NCBI RefSeq assembly: GCF_013302895.1
Contig: NZ_VJOK01000001.1
Location: 6,706,488-6,760,442 of the forward strand
Source of the DNA: Streptomyces albus subsp. chlorinus
GTDB taxonomy: Bacteria; Actinomycetota; Actinomycetes; Streptomycetales; Streptomycetaceae
Reading direction: 5' to 3'
DNA: 53,955 nucleotides
The notes under the pieces are model-generated. The model saw only the letters and a program-made list of their open reading frames with translations, was not told the origin of the DNA and did no database searches. This document shows, piece by piece, positions 25,171-32,234 of the stretch; position 1 is the stretch's first letter; each line of letters starts with the position of its first letter. The translations under genes and the position numbers were made by a program.

Positions 25171-26597
25171 CGACGGTGGCCGTCGCCGGGGGCGGCATCG
25201 GTGGACTCGCCACGGCGCTCGGCGTTTCCGCCCGAGGACACCGGGTCGTGGTGTGCGAGCGCGCGGCCGAGTTCGCGGAGCTGGGCGCGGGCATCCAGCT
25301 CGCACCGAACGGCATGCTCGCACTCGACCGGCTGGGCCTGGCGGAGGCCGTCGGCGGCATCGCCGTACCGGTGGAGGAACTGCGGTTCATGGACGGCGTC
25401 TTGGGAGAGCACGTCGTCAGCATGCCGCTCGACGCCCGGTACCGCGCCCGCTTCGGCAACGCCTACGTCGTGGTGCACCGTGGCGAGCTGCACCGGCTGC
25501 TGCTGCGGGCGTGCCGGGACAGCGACCGCGTCGAGTTGCGCGCGTCCTCTCCCGTCACCGGCTACACCCACACCGACCACGGTGTGCGGGTGCGGCTGGG
25601 GAACGGGGAGGTGCTGACGGCGGACGCCCTGGTGGGGGCCGACGGCCTGCACTCCGCCGTCCGCGCACAGCTCGTCGGGGACGGCATGCCGCGCAACGCG
25701 GGCATCACCGTCTACCGCTCGATCGTGCCGATGGAGCGGGTACCCGACGACCTGCGCCACCGGTCCGTCACCTGGTGGGCAGGGCCGGGCAGGCACTTCG
25801 TGCACTATCCGATCGCCGGCGGCCGACTGCTCAACCTGGCACCCAGCGTGGAGAACGAGCCGGCCGAGGTGTTCTCCGGGGTGCCGGTGCCCGGCTCCCG
25901 GGTGCGGGAGCAGTTCGCCCAGTTGTGCGACACCGCGCGGCGGCTGCTCGCCCTGGGCACGGAGTGGAAGGCCTGGGTGCTGGTCGACCGCGAACCCGTC
26001 GGGACCTGGACCGACGGCCGGGTCGCCCTGCTCGGGGACGCGGCCCACCCGATGCTGCACTACGCGGCGCAGGGCGCCTGCATGGCGCTGGAGGACGCGG
26101 TGGTGCTCGGCGACCTGCTCGACTGCTCCGCACACGAGTTCCCCGCCCGGTTCCGCCGTTACAACGCGGCCCGCCGCGAGCGCACCGCCCGCGTGCACCG
26201 TACGGCCCGCGACAGCATCGGACTGTGGCACGCCCGCGGCGAGACGGCGGCGGCCCGCAACAGGACGCTGGCGGGGATGAGCGCCGACGACCTCAACGAC
26301 CACCTCGCATGGCTGCACGGGGCCCGCGAATTCGCCGCCCCGGACGCCGTCGCACCCCCCGACGCCGTGGCCCCGACCGACGTCGCGCGCCCTGTCCCGT
26401 CTCCCGCCGCCCCGGCCGGTGCCCGGTCCGGTCCCGGCCCGCTGGACGGGGGCACCTACACGCTGGGCGGCTATCTCGCCCCCACGGGCGGGGACGCTCC
26501 CCGCGCCGCCGAGCCCGCACCGCCGCCCGGCACGCACACCCTGGGCGGCTACCTCGAGCTGCCCGCCCCCTCGCGGCCTCACGACGGGGCGGCCTGA
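25167..26597 (+). CDS. class A FAD aromatic monooxygenase with duplicated C-terminal tail
   Basis: 476 aa. FAD motifs are complete: AGGGIGGLATALGVSARGH at the N-terminus, VGADGLHSAVR near residue 155 and LLGDAAHPMLHYAAQGACMALEDA near residues 287-310 (two blocks). It resembles salicylate and 3-hydroxybenzoate 6-hydroxylases and would hydroxylate an electron-rich ring with NAD(P)H. ATG 25167 overlaps the ligase stop. The last 75 residues are a proline/alanine-rich extension in which TYTLGGYLAP and THTLGGYLEL repeat about 27 residues apart, absent from standard class A hydroxylases; purpose unknown. Last gene of the KAS III operon, closed by the hairpin at 26646-26680. Confidence 0.85.
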   Translation: MTTVAVAGGGIGGLATALGVSARGHRVVVCERAAEFAELGAGIQLAPNGMLALDRLGLAEAVGGIAVPVEELRFMDGVLGEHVVSMPLDARYRARFGNAYVVVHRGELHRLLLRACRDSDRVELRASSPVTGYTHTDHGVRVRLGNGEVLTADALVGADGLHSAVRAQLVGDGMPRNAGITVYRSIVPMERVPDDLRHRSVTWWAGPGRHFVHYPIAGGRLLNLAPSVENEPAEVFSGVPVPGSRVREQFAQLCDTARRLLALGTEWKAWVLVDREPVGTWTDGRVALLGDAAHPMLHYAAQGACMALEDAVVLGDLLDCSAHEFPARFRRYNAARRERTARVHRTARDSIGLWHARGETAAARNRTLAGMSADDLNDHLAWLHGAREFAAPDAVAPPDAVAPTDVARPVPSPAAPAGARSGPGPLDGGTYTLGGYLAPTGGDAPRAAEPAPPPGTHTLGGYLELPAPSRPHDGAA

Positions 26598-26645
26598 GAT
26601 CGGGGGAGGGGAGGCAGGCAGGGGAGGGCACGGGTGCGGAGGGGA

Positions 26646-26680
26646 GGGGAGCCGGTCGCCGGGGACGGCACCGGCTCCCC
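26646..26680. terminator. 11-bp hairpin terminator of the KAS III operon
   Basis: GGGGAGCCGGT (26646-26656), a 13-base loop and ACCGGCTCCCC (26670-26680). It lies 49 bases after the monooxygenase stop and before the convergent regulator gene. Confidence 0.75.
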
Positions 26681-26873
26681 CGCCGGGACGGCCGGCCGCG
26701 CCGCGCCGTGCCCTGCCCTGCCTGGGATGTTCCGGGTGGCCTGACCCGGCGGTACCCCGGCCGTGCCCCGAACATGCCCCAGCCACGTCCCGGTTACGTT
26801 CCGGCCACGCCCCTCCCGTGTCCTGGTCAGGGCACGGGCCGTGACGCTCCGGCCGGTGCCGGCCGGGCGGCGC

Positions 26874-28004
26874 TCACCGGTCGCAGTCGCACGGGCTCAG
26901 CCCGCGGTGGCCCGACGGGGTGACCACCCCCGAGTGCGCGCCGATCAGGGGGGAGCGGGGCCCCGGTCCGGGCAGTCTGCCCTCCGCGTCACGGCGCTCC
27001 GGAGGCCCGCCGGCGGGGTGTCCCGCCGAACCGACGCGGTGGACCGTCGGCCCCGCCTGGCCCGCCGGCTCGGCCGCCGGTCCGTCCGTGAAGTGCGCGT
27101 ACACCCGTGCCTCGCGTGAGGCCAGCAGCGAGTGCAGTACGCCGGGCAGCGCGTCGTCCATGCCGACGTCCGCGAGTTTGATGAGCCGCAGCGCGTCCTG
27201 GCCGTTGCCGCACTTGGTGAGGTGGTAGCTGAGACAGGAGAGGACGTACGCGCCCAGGTTGCGGTCGCCCGCCAGGCCGGAGGCGCGGAGCGCGGCCAGT
27301 AGATAGTGCTGGCCGCGGGCGTAGTGGCCCTGGTCCTCGGCCAGCCAGCCGGCGAGCTGCGCCAGTTCGGCGATGGCGCCGTACAGCCGTCTGCCGGTCG
27401 GGGCGTCATAGGCGGTGTTCTCGGACATGTGCAGTGCCCAGCGCAGCTCGTGCACCACCCAGTTCATGACCAGGGAGTCGTCCTCCGCGGCGCTCACCCG
27501 GCGCAGTCGCGCAATCCGACTGGTCAGTATGTCGACCATCTCGGTGGACACTTCGGCGCCCTGTGACCGCGCCGACGCCAGCCGGCCCTCGGCCGTCAGC
27601 CAGTCCACGGCGAGCGAGACGAGCACGGCGCCGGGCACCGGTTCGGCCGGCCACGGCTCCCGCTTACCGTCCTCCTGGTCCAGCAGCGGCCGCAGGATGC
27701 GGCCGACGTGCTCCTCCGTCCACGGGGGGCCGAGGGCCGGGTCGCCGACACCGCCCGGCTGGGCGTCCGGAAAGCGTTGCGGCCATATCTGGCTGATATC
27801 GATCGTTCTGCCCAGTTGATCCGAGAGGATGGCGGCCACGAAGCCCGGCACCTGGCCCCGGGGGTAGGCTCCCTTCGCCCAGCCGTACGGAGCCTTGAGG
27901 CTGACGGTGCCCTCGCCGTATCGCCTGTTGATTTCCCGCGCCAGTCGCTCGGGCGACCAGTGCAGGGTTTCGAGGAATACTGCGAGCTGCGATCCTTTGT
28001 GCAC
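26874..28004 (-). CDS. NsdA-like TPR regulatory protein, truncated or divergent C-terminus
   Basis: 376 aa. The N-terminal 75 residues (FLETLHWSPERLAREIN, PYGWAKGAYPRG) form the small helix-turn-helix-like domain seen in the large Streptomyces family that includes the antibiotic repressor NsdA. Residues about 125-295 are TPR-like helices (HYARGQHYLLAALRASGLAG, KCGNGQDALRLIKLADVG). After residue about 300 the sequence becomes a Pro/Gly/Arg-rich tail with no TPR character, and neither alternative frame restores the family sequence, so the usual C-terminal third is missing. GTG 28004 has GGGGGAG 9 bases upstream. Likely a cluster-situated regulator; activator or repressor not known. Confidence 0.72.
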   Translation of the reverse strand: MHKGSQLAVFLETLHWSPERLAREINRRYGEGTVSLKAPYGWAKGAYPRGQVPGFVAAILSDQLGRTIDISQIWPQRFPDAQPGGVGDPALGPPWTEEHVGRILRPLLDQEDGKREPWPAEPVPGAVLVSLAVDWLTAEGRLASARSQGAEVSTEMVDILTSRIARLRRVSAAEDDSLVMNWVVHELRWALHMSENTAYDAPTGRRLYGAIAELAQLAGWLAEDQGHYARGQHYLLAALRASGLAGDRNLGAYVLSCLSYHLTKCGNGQDALRLIKLADVGMDDALPGVLHSLLASREARVYAHFTDGPAAEPAGQAGPTVHRVGSAGHPAGGPPERRDAEGRLPGPGPRSPLIGAHSGVVTPSGHRGLSPCDCDR

Positions 28005-28216
28005 CGGTGCATCTCCCCCCTGGAAGTTCTCCCGGATTCACGGTCGGATGGTGCCGCTTGGTCCATGCCACAGGTCTGTTCCAGTCTTACCACGCTGCTT
28101 TGGAGTTGGGTACGGAATGAGCCGGTGTGCGGTCCGGGAAACGCGGGGAAAACGCGCATGGGGACGACACCACCCCGTTCCGGGGCGGTGTCGTCGGTCC
28201 GTGCGCGGCTTGAATC

Positions 28217-28945
28217 CTACTTATGCTCCCAGGAGCCGATGCGCATGACTTCCTTTTTCAGTACGTCACCGAAGGTCGGCACCCCTTCCGTGGTGAATAC
28301 AGAGACCACCGAGCGCACATGGGAGTTCTCGGTGACCTCGTGTAGCAGGGAATGGGCGAGGTCGATGCGCGAGGTGTACAGGCCCGGCGACTCCGGCGGG
28401 CCGAAGTGGTAGTCGCTGACCACGTCGGTGTTGTAGAGCGCGGAGGGCCGCACCAGGGTCCAGTCCAGCTCGGTCGCGCGCACGATGTGCTCCATGCGGA
28501 GCATGTCGTCGTACAGGGTCCGGCCGAGGGTGGTGAGGAAGGGGTAGAGGAGCCTGCGGTAGACGAACCTCTCGTACAGCGGCTTCTCGCCCTCCGAGCG
28601 GGGGGCGTGCACGGCCAGCAGGCGCGAGGTCACCGCGACCAGCCGCTTGACGCCGTGCGCCGCCATCGCGTCGGTGATGTGCGTGATGCCGCGGGAGAGC
28701 ACCGTCACCGGCTTGCGCTGGTAGGGGACGCCGAGGATCGAGATGACCGCCTCGCTGCCGGCCACCGCCTCCTCGACCGCCGCCTTGTCGAACACGTCAG
28801 CGGCGTGCACCCGCAGCTGCGGGCCGGACAGCGGGAACGCCTCGGGCCGTCGCACGACCGCGGTCACCGTGTGTCCCGCACCCAGCGCCTGCTCGGTGAG
28901 GTGACGTCCGGTGGAACTGTTTGCTCCGAACACAGCGAGCTTCAA
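28217..28945 (-). CDS. NmrA-like NAD(P)-binding reductase (atypical SDR)
   Basis: 242 aa. KLAVFGANSSTGRHLTEQAL is the Rossmann glycine motif at residues 2-21 in blocks, followed by AVISILGVPYQRKPVTVLSRG and GVKRLVAVTSRLL. It lacks the classical YxxxK pair, as atypical SDRs and NmrA-like sensors do. The gene follows the methyltransferase gene by 54 bases and should share its promoter. It could reduce a quinone or imine, or be a redox-sensing protein. ATG 28945 codes MKLAVFG with no better start. Confidence 0.78.
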   Translation of the reverse strand: MKLAVFGANSSTGRHLTEQALGAGHTVTAVVRRPEAFPLSGPQLRVHAADVFDKAAVEEAVAGSEAVISILGVPYQRKPVTVLSRGITHITDAMAAHGVKRLVAVTSRLLAVHAPRSEGEKPLYERFVYRRLLYPFLTTLGRTLYDDMLRMEHIVRATELDWTLVRPSALYNTDVVSDYHFGPPESPGLYTSRIDLAHSLLHEVTENSHVRSVVSVFTTEGVPTFGDVLKKEVMRIGSWEHK

Positions 28946-28999
28946 TGCGATTCTCCGTCTCGAGAGGGTGCCACTCGTCCGGTCTCCCGAACCGGATCC

Positions 29000-29761
29000 T
29001 CAGGGCTTGACCGCCGTGTAGAGAGCGAACGGCGGGTTGGCCACGAAATCGGCCCAGTAGCCCTTCTCCGACATTCCTGCGACGTGTCCCGGAGCGCGAT
29101 TCGGGTGGCGCTTCACATCGATCAGCCCGGCCTTTTCCATCGCCTCCTCCGTGGCGCCCGCCGGCCAGAAGAAGCCGTCGAATCCGACATGCGGCTCGAC
29201 ATCCATCTCGATGTGGATGACCTGGAGATCGCCGTGCTTCTCCTTCGGGGTGATGGAGAGGCCGTAGCGGGGGTAGACGGACATCTTGTCCAGGTCGATG
29301 TCCGGGTTGGAGCAGAGTGCGACCATGGTGCCGCCGCTCACCAGGTTCGCCGCGCACCGGGCCACCATGTCGTGGTATTCGGCGGTGTCCTTCGCGTGCA
29401 CGAACGCCCAGATCGGGGCGACGACGTCGAACTCCCCCAGCACCGGCAGTTCCGCGGCGTCCACCGCGTCGTACGTGATACCCAGCGGCGCCTCGGCCTC
29501 GATCTGGCGGGCGACGTCGACCATGGACTGCTCGATGTCCACGCCGACGACCTTGTCGGCGCCCAGCCGCTTGAAAATGCGGGAATAGAAACCGGTTCCG
29601 CACGCCACGTCCAGCACGCGCTTCCCGGTGAGGTCGGGAACCCCGGAGAGCAGCGTCTCCCGCTCGACAAAGGCGTACGGCAGGTTCTTGACGTTGTCGT
29701 ACTGCGTGCTCGAAGCCTGGTACTGTTCGCTGATCCTGTCGTGGTGGACGCTCTTGGTCAT
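29000..29761 (-). CDS. SAM-dependent class I methyltransferase
   Basis: 253 aa. Motif I is VLDVACGTGFYSRIF near residue 49, motif II VVGVDIEQSMVDVA near 70, and a post-II VDAAELPVLGEFDVVAP block near 98. A tyrosine-rich N-terminus (HHDRISEQYQASSTQYD) is usual for O- or N-methyltransferases of small molecules. It probably methylates the phenolic hydroxyl or an amine of the product. ATG 29761. Its promoter carries the shared TTGACA element (29851-29856) with TACGGT 40 bases downstream. First gene of a two-gene transcript with the NmrA-like reductase. Confidence 0.85.
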   Translation of the reverse strand: MTKSVHHDRISEQYQASSTQYDNVKNLPYAFVERETLLSGVPDLTGKRVLDVACGTGFYSRIFKRLGADKVVGVDIEQSMVDVARQIEAEAPLGITYDAVDAAELPVLGEFDVVAPIWAFVHAKDTAEYHDMVARCAANLVSGGTMVALCSNPDIDLDKMSVYPRYGLSITPKEKHGDLQVIHIEMDVEPHVGFDGFFWPAGATEEAMEKAGLIDVKRHPNRAPGHVAGMSEKGYWADFVANPPFALYTAVKP

Positions 29762-29804
29762 CTTCCGTGCCTTTCTGCGGAGCCGTCAGCGGTAGGTGAT
29801 TCCG

Positions 29805-29856
29805 ACCGTAGATACGGCTGAGCGGGCGGACCATGTTCAGCCGTTGGATCTGTCAA
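29805..29856 (-). promoter_or_regulatory. promoter of the methyltransferase operon
   Basis: Minus strand: GAGTTGACAGATCC (TTGACA at 29856-29851), 40 bases, then TACGGT (29810-29805). It fills the 107-base gap between the methyltransferase and the first oxygenase gene. Confidence 0.58.
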
Positions 29857-29868
29857 CTCGGAAGAAAT

Positions 29869-30867
29869 TCAGGAGAATATCTTCTGGACCTTGCGCGACA
29901 CCCATTCGCTCACCGTCACGGTGTCGAACCGCTCGACGGCGGAGGAATCCGTGAACGGCCGCATCGGCTCGATGGAGGCGTCGTGGTTGGGGAGGTAGAA
30001 GAAGGGGATGGTGAGGCGGGAGGTGGTGTCTCCGTGTGGGGGGTTGACGACGCGGTGCATGGTGGAGACCCAGCGTCCGCCGGTCCACAGGGCCATGAGG
30101 TCGCCGATGTTGACGACGAAGCTGCCGGGGATGGCGGCGACGTCGCGCCAGGTGTCTTCTCCCTGGAGGACCTGGAGGCCGCCGCGGTCGTCCTCCTGGT
30201 AGAGGATGGTGAGGCTGCCGAAGTCCGTGTGCGGACCGCGCCGCAGCTGGCCGGGGAGGGGCGGGGTGTGCTGCGGGGGGTAGTAGTTGACGGCGACGGA
30301 TGATCCGTGGTGGTCGAACTTGTCGTCGAAGAAGTCCTCGTCCAGTTCGAGTGCCAGCGCGAACAGCCGCATCAGGTCGGCGGCCAGTTCCTCCATCGCG
30401 GCCATGTAGTCCTGCCAGGCGCCCCGGAACCCCTCGGGGTTCTTCGGCCACACGTTCCGGTGCGTCCAGCTCGCCCACTGGTCACCGAGCCCGGCGCGCT
30501 CCTCGTCGCTCAGCTCCCCGGTCACGTGGGCCGCGAACGTCTCGCACAGGTCGGGCGGCGTCTCCTGGTCGAGGCTGCGCGCGAGCGTGCCGCCGGCCCT
30601 GCGGTATCCGGACACCCCCGGGCGGGACGCGACGAGGTCCTTCTCCTCCTCCGGGAGCTTGAAGAAGGCGTTCGTCGTCGTGAACATGCGGTCGACGAGG
30701 TCCCGGGAAACCCCGTGGCCGACGACGATGAAAAAGCCCGAACTGCGCAGTGCGTTTCCGATCGCGTCGGCAATCGCGGCGCGACCCTCGGGGGTTTTCC
30801 GCGAGGAGAGGTCGATGACCGGCACGAACCCATCGGTCACGGTGACGGTCGGCTGAGCATTACTCAC
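29869..30867 (-). CDS. 2-oxoglutarate/Fe(II) oxygenase, IPNS-like (copy A)
   Basis: 332 aa. The N-terminal domain has FVPVIDLSSRKT and GFFIVVGHGVSRDLVDRMF, typical DIOX_N. The iron ligands lie in GPHTDFGSLTIL (His about 212, Asp 214) and MHRVVNPP (His about 270), with 2-oxoglutarate binding by SRLTIPFF (Arg, then Thr where IPNS has Ser). It would hydroxylate, desaturate or cyclise an intermediate. GTG 30867 is preceded by AGGAAGG at 7 bases. A 362-bp internal tract is almost identical to the neighbouring paralogue while the flanks have diverged. Own promoter with the shared element. Confidence 0.87.
   Translation of the reverse strand: MSNAQPTVTVTDGFVPVIDLSSRKTPEGRAAIADAIGNALRSSGFFIVVGHGVSRDLVDRMFTTTNAFFKLPEEEKDLVASRPGVSGYRRAGGTLARSLDQETPPDLCETFAAHVTGELSDEERAGLGDQWASWTHRNVWPKNPEGFRGAWQDYMAAMEELAADLMRLFALALELDEDFFDDKFDHHGSSVAVNYYPPQHTPPLPGQLRRGPHTDFGSLTILYQEDDRGGLQVLQGEDTWRDVAAIPGSFVVNIGDLMALWTGGRWVSTMHRVVNPPHGDTTSRLTIPFFYLPNHDASIEPMRPFTDSSAVERFDTVTVSEWVSRKVQKIFS
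29978..30339. repeat. near-identical 362-bp tract, copy A of a gene-conversion pair
   Basis: It matches 31287-31648 without gaps and with about six mismatches by eye, including silent positions. Sequence on both sides, though homologous at the protein level, has many nucleotide differences. Confidence 0.9.
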
Positions 30868-30934
30868 GACTTTTCCTTCCTCTTGCATTTCCCGAGGCTT
30901 CCGCGCCGACGCCCGGGAAGTGATGTCCCGCCCG

Positions 30935-30987
30935 ACGGTAGGTCCGGCCGGCTGCCGGTCGCCACGGCCGGTGGCCGAATGTGTCAA
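30935..30987 (-). promoter_or_regulatory. promoter of oxygenase copy A with shared element
   Basis: Minus strand: GAGTTGACACATTCGG (TTGACA at 30987-30982), 41 bases, then TACCGT (30940-30935). The leader to GTG 30867 would be about 60 bases. Confidence 0.6.
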
Positions 30988-31150
30988 CTCATCCGCCGAC
31001 CGTACGGTCCCCACGGTTTGCTCGATCCTTTTCTTTACGTCTTTCTGTCGGTACCGCTGCCGCAACAGCGGAAAGCCGACCCGTTGCCGAGGTGCGCATG
31101 CGGGGGAGGGCACCTCGGCAACGGATCGGGGTCGGGGCACGCGCGGCGTG

Positions 31151-32176
31151 TTACGGGGTGCCGGCGAACATCTTCTGGATCTTGCGGGACATCCACTCCC
31201 CGGCGATCACGCTGGTGAGATCGGTCCGGCGACTGCCCACCGGGCCGCCGGCCGCGTCCGGGCACGGCCGCAGCGGTTCGATCGTGGCGTCGTGGTTGGG
31301 GAGGTAGAAGAAGGGGATGGTGAGGCGGGAGGTGGTGTCTCCGTGTGGGGGGTTGACGACGCGGTGCATGGTGGAGACCCAGCGTCCGCCGGTCCACAGG
31401 GCCATGAGGTCGCCGATGTTGACGACGAAGCTGCCGGGGATGGCGGCGACGTCGCGCCAGGTGTCTTCTCCCTGGAGGACTTGGAGGCCGCCGCGGTCGT
31501 CCTCCTGGTAGAGGATGGTGAGGCTGCCGAAGTCCGTGTGGGGGCCCCGCCGCCACTGGCCGGGGAGGGGCGGGGTGTGCTGCGGGGGGTAGTAGTTGAC
31601 GGCGACGGATGATCCGTGGTGGTCGAACTTGTCGTCGAAGAAGTCCTCTTTCAGATCGAGTGCGAGGGCGAACAGTCGCATCAGGTCCGCCGCGAGATCG
31701 CTTATGACGGCCATGTACTCCTGCCACACCTCCCGGAAGCCGGCGGGCCGTTCGGGCCAGATGTTCGCCAGCGTCCAGGTCGCCCACTGGTCACCGAGCC
31801 TGCCGCGCTCGCTGTCGCTCAGTTCCCCCGTCACGTGCGCGGAAAAGGCTTCGCACAGGTCGGGCGGCGTCTCCTGATCGAGGCTGAGGGCGGTGGTGCC
31901 GCCGGTCCGCCGGTATCCGGACACCCCCGGCCGGTGCGCGACGAGGTCCTTCTCCTCGTCCGGCAGGGTGAAGAAGGCTTTCGTCGTGGTGAACATGCGG
32001 CCGATGAGGTCTTCGGGGACACCATGACCGACGATCACGAAGAAACCGGAACTCGTGCACGCCTGGTCGATCGCGGTGGCGATCGCGGCGCGTCCTGGGG
32101 CCGTGTCTTTCGCGGACAAATCGATGACGGGTACGAAACCCTCGGCAGCGGTGGGGGGCAGCTGCGCATTGTCCAT
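31151..32176 (-). CDS. 2-oxoglutarate/Fe(II) oxygenase, IPNS-like (copy B)
   Basis: 341 aa paralogue of the preceding gene: same ligand motifs GPHTDFGSLTIL and MHRVVNPP, and the same R-L-T site. N- and C-terminal segments differ (for example DLSAKDTAPGRAAIATAID, and a C-terminal insertion PDAAGGPVGSRRTDL), which is where substrate choice may differ. ATG 32176 has AAGGAG 11 bases upstream. It starts 58 bases after the exporter gene and shares its transcript. A second oxygenase suggests two successive oxidations, or a recent duplication that is still being homogenised. Confidence 0.87.
   Translation of the reverse strand: MDNAQLPPTAAEGFVPVIDLSAKDTAPGRAAIATAIDQACTSSGFFVIVGHGVPEDLIGRMFTTTKAFFTLPDEEKDLVAHRPGVSGYRRTGGTTALSLDQETPPDLCEAFSAHVTGELSDSERGRLGDQWATWTLANIWPERPAGFREVWQEYMAVISDLAADLMRLFALALDLKEDFFDDKFDHHGSSVAVNYYPPQHTPPLPGQWRRGPHTDFGSLTILYQEDDRGGLQVLQGEDTWRDVAAIPGSFVVNIGDLMALWTGGRWVSTMHRVVNPPHGDTTSRLTIPFFYLPNHDATIEPLRPCPDAAGGPVGSRRTDLTSVIAGEWMSRKIQKMFAGTP
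31287..31648. repeat. near-identical 362-bp tract, copy B of a gene-conversion pair
   Basis: Direct repeat of 29978-30339 at a constant offset of 1309 bases. It covers the codons from just downstream of the iron-binding core to the RLT motif. Confidence 0.9.
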
Positions 32177-32234
32177 GGGCCTTGTTTCTCCTTGTTCGGC
32201 TGGGGGATGGCCTGAGTGAGCGGAGAGGGACGGT

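Noticed and set aside
30307..31218. 303-aa open frame on the plus strand over the oxygenase genes
   Set aside because: It is an antisense shadow of the oxygenase coding strand; third-position GC fits only the minus-strand gene.
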